Part shown: positions 8,129 through 17,423 of the stretch, piece by piece
Layout: every line of letters starts with the position of its first letter
Position numbering within the stretch: position 1 is the stretch's first letter
Assembly: GCA_030374805.1 (NCBI GenBank)
Contig: JARGSG010000017.1
Location: forward strand, 744,001 to 808,000
DNA length: 64,000 nt
From: Gracilaria gracilis
Lineage: Eukaryota; Rhodophyta; Florideophyceae; Gracilariales; Gracilariaceae
Reading direction: 5' to 3'
Made by a program: the position numbers and the translations under genes
Notes under the pieces: generated by a model
The model's input: the letters and a program-made list of their open reading frames with translations, nothing else
The model's database searches: none
What the model was told of the DNA's origin: nothing

Positions 8129-9319
8129 TTATTTGGTGGTCTTGTAGCGTTTAACCTGCGCCAAAAGTTTCTTCGCGTGCGCGTTGGACTTGAAGTGATC
8201 GCGCACCGGTTGTAACATTGTGTTAATGGCTCTCGCAACCGCCGGTTTCAAATCGCCCGGGTGAAGAGCGCCGCTTGAAAACTCCGCCTCTAGCTGCTCG
8301 TACGTGGCGTACTCTTTGTCGCCGCCGTTTGCATCGCTGCGTTTGATTGACAGTTCGCCCAGTTTTGGAAACACAATGAACTTCACGTATTCCAGGACTG
8401 GGTTTCCGTCCACTTGCTGTTCGGGACAGAACGCTCCTTTGATCTTAGAGTTCACCTCTTGCACCGAGTCTTCCATGTAGATAGCGCTTGACGGATCGCT
8501 CTTGCTCATCTTTGCTTGCCCCTGTTTCAAGCCAGGCATCATGTGATGCGATAGGATGATTGGCTTGTTCTTGATCTTTGGCGAACGTTGGTCGCAATAC
8601 TCTCTAGCAAGCATGTTCACCTTGCGTTGATCCATACCCAATTGACAGATATCCGCCTTGAGAAAGAAAATGTCCGCGCACTGCATGCACGGGTACATAA
8701 TTTGCGCCGCCGAAAGTTCGTCTCCATCGCCGCGTCCCATGATTGTGCAGCATCGCTTAATGCGAGACACGCTGTTCAATCTCGCAATATCCATCACTCT
8801 CGTCCAGTATTCATCCGACCTCTTGTTGATTTCATCTGAAGCCCATAGGAATTTCACGTTCTCCATATTCATCCCACATGCCTTCCACACCTCGATAAAG
8901 TACTCTCCCACTACGCGGATCTTCTTCAGATCGCCTCCCATCTTATTGTTGAGCTGTGCGAACCAATCCGCCACCCAAAACACAAACTCGCACCCTGCGT
9001 CCGTCAACTTATTCACATTGATCGATTTCTGAATGCCCTGCGCAATATGCATACGGCCAGACGGTTCAAATCCGTCGTAACACACTGGCACCGTCGGCTT
9101 CTTCTCCAGCAGTAATCGTAGCCCTTCTGCTGTATGACATTCCTCGCCGACAGACATGATCAGTTTTACGCGCTCGTCGATTGTCATACCGTTTACAAGC
9201 TTCATTTCCGCGACAGCTTGCTGTACGCCTTGTACCATCTTCGCGTCGCCGCCGTCGGTCGCCGACGCGTTTCCCGCGTGTACGGCGGTGGTGGTGGTAC
9301 TGGTGGTGGGCTCCGTCAT
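8129..9319 (-). CDS. Tyrosyl-tRNA synthetase, cytosolic type
   Basis: Class I synthetase that attaches tyrosine to tRNA-Tyr in the cytosol. It has 396 residues with no C-terminal EMAP-like extension, so it resembles the plant/algal and archaeal short form. The HIGH-type site is MHIAQG (90-95), preceded by YDGFEPSGR. The KMSKS loop is AKMSKSD (269-275). The region YPCMQCADIFFLKADICQLGMDQRK carries the tyrosine pocket and the tRNA acceptor determinants. The first 25 residues (Thr/Ala/Gly-rich) precede the conserved fold. A second Met at 28 is an alternative start and would remove the low-complexity leader. It is head to head with ATAD3, and the 506 bp between them probably holds both promoters. 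No intron is seen. Confidence 0.95.
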   Translation of the reverse strand: MTEPTTSTTTTAVHAGNASATDGGDAKMVQGVQQAVAEMKLVNGMTIDERVKLIMSVGEECHTAEGLRLLLEKKPTVPVCYDGFEPSGRMHIAQGIQKSINVNKLTDAGCEFVFWVADWFAQLNNKMGGDLKKIRVVGEYFIEVWKACGMNMENVKFLWASDEINKRSDEYWTRVMDIARLNSVSRIKRCCTIMGRGDGDELSAAQIMYPCMQCADIFFLKADICQLGMDQRKVNMLAREYCDQRSPKIKNKPIILSHHMMPGLKQGQAKMSKSDPSSAIYMEDSVQEVNSKIKGAFCPEQQVDGNPVLEYVKFIVFPKLGELSIKRSDANGGDKEYATYEQLEAEFSSGALHPGDLKPAVARAINTMLQPVRDHFKSNAHAKKLLAQVKRYKTTK

Positions 9320-9825
9320 GTGTGCGCGGTTTGAAGCGAGTCAGATTGGTAAACAGTCGGATCGTGTCGTTGAGCCGCCCGAGCGATATAGAGGGAGTCG
9401 CAAGCGCTGTTTTATCGACTGTCACAGCTCATGATGGAGCAACACGCTGAGATTGTTGATGACGTCCTCTTTCGCTTCGATATGTCGTTTCACGGACGGC
9501 ACCCTCTTCGTCGGCTACGCCGTCACAGCGAGGCACTTCGCGATTCAATTCCGCACACACGTGTGATTCGTGGCACATGTTGATCAATTAAACGGTTTGT
9601 AGTAGCCTTAGTACGCGCCTGGTAGCCTTCGCGCGCCACTCGCTTTGCAAGCACGTGTCCCAGGGACTCCCAATGCCGCCGTTGTCGCGGACGGCGCTCA
9701 AACCACAAGTCGATGAGTTGATCCCTTTTCTGGAGTAAGAGCTCAACAACGATAGGTTGTGTTACCACTCGGACTTCCATCTCACCTGCCCACTCGTCTT
9801 CGCGTAGTCGCTGTTTGCACGCATC
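9320..9825. promoter_or_regulatory. Divergent intergenic region, TyrRS / ATAD3
   Basis: 506 bp between two head-to-head starts. It should contain both promoters and 5' UTRs. No clear TATA box is seen. ORFs on the minus strand that enter this region (for example 9523-10209) are shadows of the ATAD3 coiled-coil coding sequence. Confidence 0.5.
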
Positions 9826-11595
9826 ATGTTCAAGAACCTTGGGGGCGGCCAGAACTCTGGCCAGAATAAGGCCACGACGGCCGAGTCCTTCTCTGGCACC
9901 GTTGATCCCACTGGTCTCGAGCGCGCCGCAAAGGCCGCTCGTGAAATCGATTCGTCGCCAAATGCACGCATGGCGTTGGAGATCGTGCGCGAGCAAGAGA
10001 AGACCAAGCAATCTGAGCTGGAAGCCAAATCTTCTGAGTTGCGCGCGTTTGAATCGCAACAGCGCGCAAAGAACATAGAGATTCAGGGCGACCAACAACG
10101 AAAGACGCTCGAGAAACAGGCCGAATACGCGAGGGGACAGGAGCTTTACAGGGATAAGCTGGAGAGGGAGAGACAAAAGGATGTCATGGGTATGCAATTG
10201 CAGGCGCAACGACAGTTAAAGGAGGAGGAGAGAAAGAAGGATGAGGAAAGCGTTATGCGCATGGAAGCTATTAGACGCAAGACTCTGGAGTATGAAACTG
10301 CCCTTCGTCAACAGGCTGACATTGCGAAAGCAAAGGCTGAAGCAGAGGGTCGAATTGAACAAGAACGACGCAATCACGATCTTATCATGCAGCAAAAGAG
10401 ATTGGAACTTAGAGAGGCTCGAAAGACTACTATCGAAAGTATCAAGGTCGCCACTAGTAGTGTAGGTGCTGGCCTTTCGTCTTTTGTCTCTGATCGAGAA
10501 AAGGTGGCCACTGTTGTTGGGGGTTTGTCGGCAGCAGCGGCAGGCATATATTTTGCTCGCGCAGCGGCATCGGTTGTTGGTGGATATGTTGCTGCTCGTC
10601 TTGGAAAGCCGTCACTGGTTCGGGATACCAGTCGAATAACCGCTCTATCTGCATTCCGTGAGCCTATTGTCACTGGCAGGAACCTTTGGCATCGCTTCCA
10701 AACACAGGATGCGGAGCGTGCGCTCGATGGCGTTGTTCTTGCCTCCACAACCAAGGACAGACTGCAGAGAATCGCCCGGGCTACTAAGAATTCGCGAGCG
10801 CACAAGGCACCGTTTAGAAATATCTTGCTTGCTGGCCCTCCAGGAACAGGGAAGACGCTTTTCGCCAAGGGGCTTGCAAGAGAAAGTGGTTTGGAGTATG
10901 CGATCTTCACAGGCGGTGACCTGGCACCGCTCGGCGCGAGCGCTGTGACAGAGCTTCATAAGCTTTTCGATTGGGCATCAACAACCCGCAAGGGCCTGTT
11001 ACTATTTATTGACGAGGCCGATGCGTTTTTGAGAACCAGGAGTTCTGCAACTGGTGCGACTGAGGAGATGCGCAATGCATTGAATGCCTTTTTGTATAGG
11101 ACAGGGCAACCGACCACAAAATTCATGCTCATGATGGCAACGAATCGTCCCCATGAGTTCGATGAAGCAGCTGCTGATCGTGTTGACGACGTGGTTCCCT
11201 TCTATTTGCCTGGCCCAGAAGAAAGGCGCGACATGCTCACTCTCTATGTAGATCGCCTTTTGAAGAAACCATTAGTACCTATCAAGATGTCTGCTGATGA
11301 ACCATGGGACGGCTTCTACACTGAAGTCGTGAGGGAGAGTGAAGGTTTCAGTGGTCGTGAAATGGAAAAACTGGTGATAGGTTGGCAAGCTGCAGGATAT
11401 GGTACACGCTCTGCCAAATTGAGCATTACTGATGCTAAACAAGTTTTGCGGGATCACGTTGAACAGAAGTCTATGAAAGAGAGTTGGGCTCAGTCCCAAA
11501 GAGAAGAAGGCACCGGAATCGTCCCAGAGTACACAAGACAAACAGGCACAACCAGAGCGACAGCTCAAACGAGTCCAATGTACACAACAGCATGA
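9826..11595 (+). CDS. ATAD3: ATAD3-type AAA+ ATPase of mitochondria
   Basis: 589 residues. ATAD3 is anchored in the mitochondrial inner membrane and acts in nucleoid organisation, cristae structure and contact sites. Order of parts: a short Gly-rich N terminus, a long charged coiled coil (about 35-205, rich in Glu, Lys, Arg and Gln, the DUF3523 region), hydrophobic membrane segments (about 228-256, with GGLSAAAAGIYFARAAA), then one AAA domain. Walker A is GPPGTGKT (337-344), Walker B is LLLFIDEADAF (391-401), and the sensor-1 region is MMATNRPHEF. The C-terminal lid contains EGFSGREMEKL. Length is close to the family norm of about 580-650. The start ATG 9826 gives MFKNLGGG, like the Gly-rich N termini of relatives. 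ATAD3 is known from animals, plants and algae but not fungi, which helps to place the organism. Confidence 0.95.
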   Translation: MFKNLGGGQNSGQNKATTAESFSGTVDPTGLERAAKAAREIDSSPNARMALEIVREQEKTKQSELEAKSSELRAFESQQRAKNIEIQGDQQRKTLEKQAEYARGQELYRDKLERERQKDVMGMQLQAQRQLKEEERKKDEESVMRMEAIRRKTLEYETALRQQADIAKAKAEAEGRIEQERRNHDLIMQQKRLELREARKTTIESIKVATSSVGAGLSSFVSDREKVATVVGGLSAAAAGIYFARAAASVVGGYVAARLGKPSLVRDTSRITALSAFREPIVTGRNLWHRFQTQDAERALDGVVLASTTKDRLQRIARATKNSRAHKAPFRNILLAGPPGTGKTLFAKGLARESGLEYAIFTGGDLAPLGASAVTELHKLFDWASTTRKGLLLFIDEADAFLRTRSSATGATEEMRNALNAFLYRTGQPTTKFMLMMATNRPHEFDEAAADRVDDVVPFYLPGPEERRDMLTLYVDRLLKKPLVPIKMSADEPWDGFYTEVVRESEGFSGREMEKLVIGWQAAGYGTRSAKLSITDAKQVLRDHVEQKSMKESWAQSQREEGTGIVPEYTRQTGTTRATAQTSPMYTTA

Positions 11596-11702
11596 CTTTA
11601 ATGTAGTTGTAGTTGCAAAGCGAAGGAGGGTCAGAGGAATGATGTATAACTTGACCCGTGTAAAGACGTTTCCATCATTTGGAAATTGCAAGTGGAGAGA
11701 AA

Positions 11703-13418
11703 TCATACTTCTGAGAGTTTGGATCCCTTGCGTACCGACATGTTGATTCCAGAAGCCTCTCCAGAGTAGCCAACACCTGGTTTCCCAGCATATTCGCGCA
11801 CTGCACCCTTCCGCCTCTTGACGGCGTTCGTATATGCCAGTCGGTTCTTGGCGCGAGGAGTCTTCTTGTTCCGCGGACGGTACCTTGTTAAGCCTTTGTT
11901 CTTGACAACTTGGGAGGATGCCTTACGTTTTCCATCCCGATTAGTCAAGTCATTAAAGCGATAAACGTGAGGTTGGGCCTCTGCGGCTTTGCGTTCCTTC
12001 CTTGCTGCCTTCTTCGCCTTCTTCGCCATCATTTTTTGCATCACTTCGTCATCATCCTCGTCATGCAACTCGGTATCCGGGTTGTCGACTGATTGGCCAG
12101 GGTTGGAAGATGAAATCTGGGCTCTCTTTTGCTCGAGACGCACCAAATCTTCATCAGTAGACGCAAAGCGCTTTCCTTCTTCGTTTTTGCGTTGAGACTC
12201 CATAACGTTGACGATGTTTCGAATATTCTTCTTCTTCCTCGAACGTTTTCTTCTAGTCTCGGTCTCAAGCTCTTCTGCAGCATCTTTCGTTTCCAAAAGT
12301 TCTTGTATCTTTTCTTCGTCTTCTTCAACTGTGAGTTCTGATCGTTTGCGCTTTCTTCTGCGTCTCCTTTTGGACTTCTTCTTTTCGGATAGGACTCCAT
12401 TCATGTTTCCGCGGTGCGCCTCTTCAGTCAGAAGTTGTTGACTTTGCTTGTCGTTCACGGAGGCTCCATGTACTTTATTATGCTTCTTACTTGATGCCAT
12501 CTCAGTGTTAATTGCAGCTCCCTTTCCGGTTGTAGAATCATCTGCTTTCGTATCCTCTTCTTCTCTGTCAAGCTCCTCTGGAATGGAAAACTTTGATGAC
12601 TTCTGGAGCAAGTTGCGAATGCTAAAGATGCGAAGAAGAACCGGGTGGGTTCTTACATCCACAATGCCTTGGGCCTCTGGATCTGTTCGAAGTGACAAGT
12701 AATACGCTACGTTTGTAACCAAGGATGCATGCAAGTGGTATAAGATGCGAACCATTTCGTTCGATTCGGATTTGTTCTGCAGCGCTTGTGCGGCCTTGTG
12801 GCTCTGAATCATCTCCTTCACAAGCACGGGTACCTCTGGGGCTGCTGCTTCCATCACATTTTCCGCGATATCCTCACTGGGACCAGAATGATCTCCTGGC
12901 TTCTTTGCATCCTCGCTTTCTTCTTTTTCAGGCTCTGTGTCGCTTTCATCTTCGTCGCGGAAATCTTCAGGCTTCAATTCTTCCAAAGCTTTCTTCTGCA
13001 TTCGTAAAGCCTCCTCTTCCTCATCTTTCAATGCTTCATCGCGTTCGTCATCCTCCATGATCTCAAACTCATTTGTATCTCCGCCATACCAATCTTTCCT
13101 TCTCGCTCCCCAACCTCGTTTCTCTTCTTCCGGATTACCAGGCATGTCCCCATCCTCCTCATCAGAATCTTCGGAGTCTTCAGATCCAGAAGAGTGTACT
13201 TCCATTATTTCTGTTCCCCTTAGTTCAGGCTCGGGGTCCTCTTCGGCTTCAGAGTCGTCAGTTCCCATATCTTTAAGCATGGATTGATGCCGGTCTTCAA
13301 AAAAGTCATCCACCTCATCATTTCCATTGATTTCTTTTGCATCTCGACGAGAGTCCTCATCATACTCTTCCGAACGCATTTGGCCTCTCAGCAGAGGTCT
13401 GCTGCTTTTCTTACCCAT
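11703..13418 (-). CDS. Sas10/Utp3 family small-subunit processome protein
   Basis: 571 residues from the Met of MGKKSSRPLL. The open frame continues to 13601, but the upstream 61 residues look unlike coding sequence. Sas10/Utp3 proteins act in the nucleolus in the SSU processome that matures 18S rRNA. The N-terminal half is acidic (DSEAEEDPEPE, SEDSEDSDEEDGD). A Sas10/Utp3/C1D domain lies in the middle (about 210-290, MVRILYHLHASLVTNVAYYLSLR). Strongly basic blocks (KKKSKRRRRRKRKR) follow, and then the C-terminal Sas10 domain with RPRNKKTPRAKNRLAYTNAV, KRRKG and the closing GYSGEASGI...VRKGSKL. This C-terminal signature is diagnostic. It is tail to tail with ATAD3 (107 bp) and head to head with the RABL3-like gene. 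Confidence 0.9.
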   Translation of the reverse strand: MGKKSSRPLLRGQMRSEEYDEDSRRDAKEINGNDEVDDFFEDRHQSMLKDMGTDDSEAEEDPEPELRGTEIMEVHSSGSEDSEDSDEEDGDMPGNPEEEKRGWGARRKDWYGGDTNEFEIMEDDERDEALKDEEEEALRMQKKALEELKPEDFRDEDESDTEPEKEESEDAKKPGDHSGPSEDIAENVMEAAAPEVPVLVKEMIQSHKAAQALQNKSESNEMVRILYHLHASLVTNVAYYLSLRTDPEAQGIVDVRTHPVLLRIFSIRNLLQKSSKFSIPEELDREEEDTKADDSTTGKGAAINTEMASSKKHNKVHGASVNDKQSQQLLTEEAHRGNMNGVLSEKKKSKRRRRRKRKRSELTVEEDEEKIQELLETKDAAEELETETRRKRSRKKKNIRNIVNVMESQRKNEEGKRFASTDEDLVRLEQKRAQISSSNPGQSVDNPDTELHDEDDDEVMQKMMAKKAKKAARKERKAAEAQPHVYRFNDLTNRDGKRKASSQVVKNKGLTRYRPRNKKTPRAKNRLAYTNAVKRRKGAVREYAGKPGVGYSGEASGINMSVRKGSKLSEV

Positions 13419-14094
13419 ATTGGTCGTGCAGGTGTGCTCTCTGCGGCGCGCGGTACCAACTCCAGGTTGTTCAAAGGCTCGCAGATATATGTTCTTCGGG
13501 TACTTGCAAACTATTGCTCTTTGAAAGTTTTCGTATTGCAATCCGAGATATCCTTCTGCGCAGTTTTGAGAAGAGATGCACGAAAAGCAACCTAATGACA
13601 AAGTGTGTCTTTTCGCTTTGGTGCAATTCGAGGGCAGCTTCGTAAACGTAGGTTAGGTACCAAACGTTCAGAGGCTCTTCCTCTTGAGGGCTCAGCTCGA
13701 TAAAAACGTCCTGTCTCGTCCCTGGAGAGCGTATTCGGATGCCAAATCTATTACTACGTTGACCTAAGGTCAACGGCGATCCCGATGCTTGGAAAGCATG
13801 GACTCGTCGTCGATGATTACATTGACGCCAGCACAGTGCTGATTTCATAAAGAGTCAAAAAAAGAGCATTTTTGGATCATTCATGCAGCTCTCACTACTT
13901 CGTTCTGGGTTTCTTCTCAAGACTGCACTCCTTGATGTTTTTGGAGGGGTAAGGGTAAACGCTAGCACCCAAGTATTGGTCTACGAATTTGAGGCAGTCG
14001 TATTCCCGACAACTTCACCTACGCAATGTACTTCACGTAAAAAGCTTGAACTCGAAACGTGACTCTCATAACGTCGCGTGGCTCATGTGAAAAT
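13419..14094. promoter_or_regulatory. Divergent intergenic region, Sas10 / RABL3-like
   Basis: 676 bp between two diverging starts. A 125-residue minus-strand ORF (13471-13848) lies here. Part of it (about 35-70, a charged stretch) looks protein-like, but I do not recognise it and it overlaps the expected Sas10 5' UTR. I see no other feature. Confidence 0.4.
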
Positions 14095-15004
14095 ATGGAA
14101 GAAACGCATGCAATTCGGGTCTTGGTCGTAGGAGATGATAACGTTGGCAAGTCTGTAAGTTCATTGCTTAATGATTAGGTCGGACCAAACGAAGAACGAG
14201 ACGGCATAATCGCTGACATGGTTTGTGTGAAAACGTAAGACCCTGGTGCAAGCCTTGTGTGGACCATCTCATCGCTCTAAACCACCTCTTGCGTGCCGCA
14301 TTTCCGTCAGGTTTGTTGAGGATCACGTGCAAGAATTCTACGATTTGCCAGGAAGCCCACATTTCCAACATGGGAGAAAGCTTTTCTTTGCACACGTTCG
14401 CTACGACGCAGTTTTATTCGTGTATGACGCATCAGACCCTGCAACTCGGTCTTCAGTTAGTTGCGTGTGGGTGCCAGAAGTTATGGAACATCTAGGTGAC
14501 GCGGGGGCTGTAGAGTCGGGAGGCAGATTGGATGGTAGCGATGTGCATGTGCGCAGTCGTGGAGTGCTTAACGAGCTCCGTTTTCTTTGGCGTCAGGCAC
14601 TTTTCTCCCATGGCGCCGTATCTCCCTGGCAGGCTGGGGGTGAAGCGCTGAGACTGCTGATGAGACTGATTCGTTTGCTGCTGAATGAGAGCGGCATTTG
14701 GAGCGATTCTTCCATAGACAGAGAGGCGGAGCGAATGTTCTTGGCTACCAGCTTGGTTCCTGTTGCCATTATAGGGATGAAGGCCGATCTCGCGGACAGG
14801 GACGACACGCAACAGGACCAGTTAGGAGGGCTGCCTCATAGCGTACCTCATCTACGTCTACATGCCAATAATGCTGCTCACGATGCTAGACTTTCGGCAT
14901 TCTTGAAGAAGGTCGCGGCATCAGCCAAGCGGAAATCTCCAGCATCATCTCAACGACTCCCTGCACGACATAACCGCGGCCATACGATGATAGGCTTCTC
15001 ATAG
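14095..15004 (+). CDS. Rab-like small GTPase, RABL3-like, one intron
   Basis: Two exons, 14095-14154 and 14240-15004, give 274 residues. The short first exon encodes MEETHAIRVLVVGDDNVGKS, ending inside the P-loop. Exon 2 resumes with TLVQALCG, which restores the usual G1 motif GDxxVGKST and following helix. The switch-II DxxG is YDLPGS, followed by a strand (YDAVLFVYDASDP) where Rabs have the G3-G4 core. The nucleotide-specificity loop reads GMKADL, a variant of (N/T)KxD. A long insert (about 130-210) separates them, as in RABL3, which lacks C-terminal prenylation cysteines. This protein also ends without a CC motif. RABL3 relatives act in Ras-family prenylation and cell division in animals. 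The role here is unknown. Confidence 0.65.
14155..14239 (+). other. Intron of the RABL3-like gene
   Basis: 85 bp with 5' GTAAGT and 3' TAAG. A branch-like CGCTGAC lies about 25 bp before the acceptor. Removing it joins GKS to TLVQALC in frame, whereas reading through meets stops. Confidence 0.75.
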
Positions 15005-15101
15005 CAGGCTGGTTGCAAGAATTATGAACAGCTCTTTCTGCCAAAGAGAGAGAAACTTCCGCTCATCTCGAGTTTCCTAGTGTTTTATCTGCTAATCAAC
15101 G

Positions 15102-17081
15102 CTAACCTGCGCCTCTCTTGGCAACTGTAGACAGCTGACTCAGAAAGTCCTCAGCAGTCAAGAGTTCAGTCGTGCCGTACAAAACGTTTTTCGCAGTTGT
15201 CACATTCGAGGCCGGGGTCAGAGCCTCCATACAGTTGTCATACTCTACATAGTTACCACCACCAACGACAAACACAATGGCGTCGGTGAACACTGTTCTC
15301 TGTGGATTCTTCCCTACCGAAAGACGCTTTCCTGCAGCCGTGTTCGCCAAACCCGTTTGCTCACGAGGTATATTAGCAGCAGATGGGAGCAACTTTGGGT
15401 CAAACAATAAATAACCGTCAAGAATTTGGCTGGCCAGTGACTCGTTCCTCGCCCTTGCTTGCTCACTCATGAAGATATCCAGCACCTCAGTAACAGCGAA
15501 GGACTTCTTCTGATCCAGGATGAGCTTCTTCGCGTTTTGAGCCACGTTGGCAAAGCTGCGATATCCACGGTTAACGACGTTAGTCATGAGCCCCTTCAGT
15601 CTGGCAGCATTAATGGTGCCCACTGCCAAGGCGGTCTCGCTCACAAGATCATGTCTATAACCTTTGAGTCGGCCCAGATGAGCAATCAATGAGGTATCTG
15701 CTCCTGCGTTCTGAAGCACGGAACGGATTTCAGCCATATCAGTCTCCGACAGATGCTGGCCAAAGACTGTATAGTAGATGAGAAACAGGCGCAGGCGATC
15801 CGTGGCTGAACCTTCTCCACGCTTGTCGCCCGTAGAGGTTTCGCGAACACCTTTGAGCAGCTCAAGCATGGTAACTTTGTACTGTTGAGCAGCAATAGAA
15901 GATGTGGTTGACTGCTCAGCAAAGATGCGACTCTCGAGCTCGAAAAAGGTGTCGAGTGAGCGGCGGTTGATGTTTTGTAGCAAGGCGGTTGCAATGTTGG
16001 TATGAATGTCGATGTTTTGTTTGCGTTTCGATAGCTCGGGCAGCGACGAAATTGCGCTGGCCAAATGGTCTGTACGGACGGGGGCCTGAGAAGAGGACTC
16101 AGGTGCTGCTCTGCGGTTGATTTGGTCTACATCATTTCGATATTGAGTGAGAGCTTTCTCGATGGCTTCAGCGACCTCGGGAAACGGCGCGGCTGCGTTG
16201 GCGCGCCAGAATTGGTCGTGTTCTTTGTCGAGTTGGTAAACTGTGTGAGCCTTTTCCTGCTGCTCTGGGGATTGGAACTTGACGGTTTGCAGATGCATGT
16301 GAAGGCAATCATGCACAAGCGCTTGATATGTCCACGTATGGTGCAGCATGGACAGAAAGTCGATATCGCGATCTAAAAGCAACAGAAGCGGCCTGCGGAA
16401 GGAGAAAGCGCGGTTCGAGAGCGAAGAGGTCTGAAACAAGGCGAGACTCGAGCGCAGTTTGGCGTCCAGGCGGGCGGCCACCGCTTCCGCAGCTCCGCCA
16501 GGCTGTGCACGGATGATGGGCAACACGCCAACAGTGAGCAGAACGGAGAATAAGCCAGACACAACGCGGTCAAGCAGAGGCGATAAGGAGTCCAAAGCAG
16601 CGGTGGGGGATAGGCGAACATAGGAATCGGGTATATGAAGCGTGAATAGATTGCGATCAAGACTGATGAAGTGCGAGTAGAGATCTGCGCAGAACGTAAT
16701 GGGCGACGGAACGGGAAGCTGTGACGCCAGAGCAGTGAGCAAAGCAGACGACGCCGAACTGATGAACGCTAGCCTCGCCGAGTGGTACAGCGCCGGCGGC
16801 GCCAGTTGACGCGCCACGAGCGCAACGTTCTCGACGGAAGGCGCAACGATGTACAGAGCCGGCGCATCTGGAATGGGCACCTGCGAACGGTGTAGCAGCG
16901 CATGTAAGGTGACGGCGTGCTTCCGCAACAAGGGCGGCGGAAACAGCGTGTTGACCAGCGCGTGCGAGAAGTCGTCGCAGAGCAGCACCTGCCAGTGACA
17001 GCCGTCCGGCAGCGACAGCAGGCGACTGAGCGCGCGACGCTGCGAGTGGCGCAGCGCGAAGGCGGCGGACGACGGCGCCAT
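15102..17081 (-). CDS. SLY1: Sec1/Munc18 family protein SLY1 (SCFD1)
   Basis: About 659 residues from ATG at 17081. The frame is open to 17168, but SLY1 proteins begin near a block like LRHSQRRALSRLLSL, so the inner Met fits better. SLY1 clasps the syntaxin-5/Sed5 SNARE and is needed for ER-Golgi transport. Recognised parts: WQVLLCDDFSHALV, a LHALLHRSQVPIPDAPALYIV block, FISLDRNLFTL, RPLLLLLDRDIDF and HHTWTYQALVHDCL, then the helical domain 3a with SLPELSKRKQNIDIHTNIATALL and the C-terminal IVFVVGGGNYVEYDN, the usual end of the domain 2 sheet. Length is typical (about 640). It is tail to tail with the RABL3-like gene (97 bp) and head to head with the methyltransferase-like gene. The 5' end is strongly GC-rich. 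Confidence 0.92.
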   Translation of the reverse strand: MAPSSAAFALRHSQRRALSRLLSLPDGCHWQVLLCDDFSHALVNTLFPPPLLRKHAVTLHALLHRSQVPIPDAPALYIVAPSVENVALVARQLAPPALYHSARLAFISSASSALLTALASQLPVPSPITFCADLYSHFISLDRNLFTLHIPDSYVRLSPTAALDSLSPLLDRVVSGLFSVLLTVGVLPIIRAQPGGAAEAVAARLDAKLRSSLALFQTSSLSNRAFSFRRPLLLLLDRDIDFLSMLHHTWTYQALVHDCLHMHLQTVKFQSPEQQEKAHTVYQLDKEHDQFWRANAAAPFPEVAEAIEKALTQYRNDVDQINRRAAPESSSQAPVRTDHLASAISSLPELSKRKQNIDIHTNIATALLQNINRRSLDTFFELESRIFAEQSTTSSIAAQQYKVTMLELLKGVRETSTGDKRGEGSATDRLRLFLIYYTVFGQHLSETDMAEIRSVLQNAGADTSLIAHLGRLKGYRHDLVSETALAVGTINAARLKGLMTNVVNRGYRSFANVAQNAKKLILDQKKSFAVTEVLDIFMSEQARARNESLASQILDGYLLFDPKLLPSAANIPREQTGLANTAAGKRLSVGKNPQRTVFTDAIVFVVGGGNYVEYDNCMEALTPASNVTTAKNVLYGTTELLTAEDFLSQLSTVAKRGAG

Positions 17082-17423
17082 GACAGCGCGATCGACGACG
17101 ATCGCGCGCGAGGCCGCATCGTCGTGCGCTTGCGGCTGCACCAGACGCACAGCTTGCGCTTCGCACACATTGGATCAGCTCACGGCGCGCGCGCGACGCC
17201 CCGCGCGATGATGCAGCGCGCGGCATCAGAGGCGAGACAGCGCCGTCTCGCTCCCCCCCGGCGCGCGACAGACAGCGCGCTCGCTCGTAATTGCAACGCG
17301 AGCGCGCGCACGCGCCTCTCCAATTGCCGCACGGCGCGCGGCGAATGCATTGCGCGCCACAATGGCGCCGTCTTCTTCGCGCACGGCGTCGTCGTGCACA
17401 GTCGTTCTCGCTCCCCCGCCCGC
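17082..17423. promoter_or_regulatory. GC-rich divergent promoter region, SLY1 / methyltransferase-like
   Basis: 342 bp with many CGCG and GCGC steps between two diverging starts. Both strands stay open because stops are rare at this GC level, so the ORFs seen here are not evidence of genes. Confidence 0.45.

Noticed and set aside
9523-10209. A 228-codon minus-strand frame
   Set aside because: Leu/Arg-rich mirror image of the ATAD3 coiled-coil coding sequence.
13471-13848. A 125-codon minus-strand ORF upstream of Sas10
   Set aside because: It contains a protein-like stretch but no recognised family, and lies in a short divergent promoter. Not enough to call a gene.
16917-17423. Upstream extension of the methyltransferase-like gene
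   Set aside because: The frame is open only because of high GC. It overlaps the SLY1 start, and the basic plus membrane-anchor N terminus begins at 17424.
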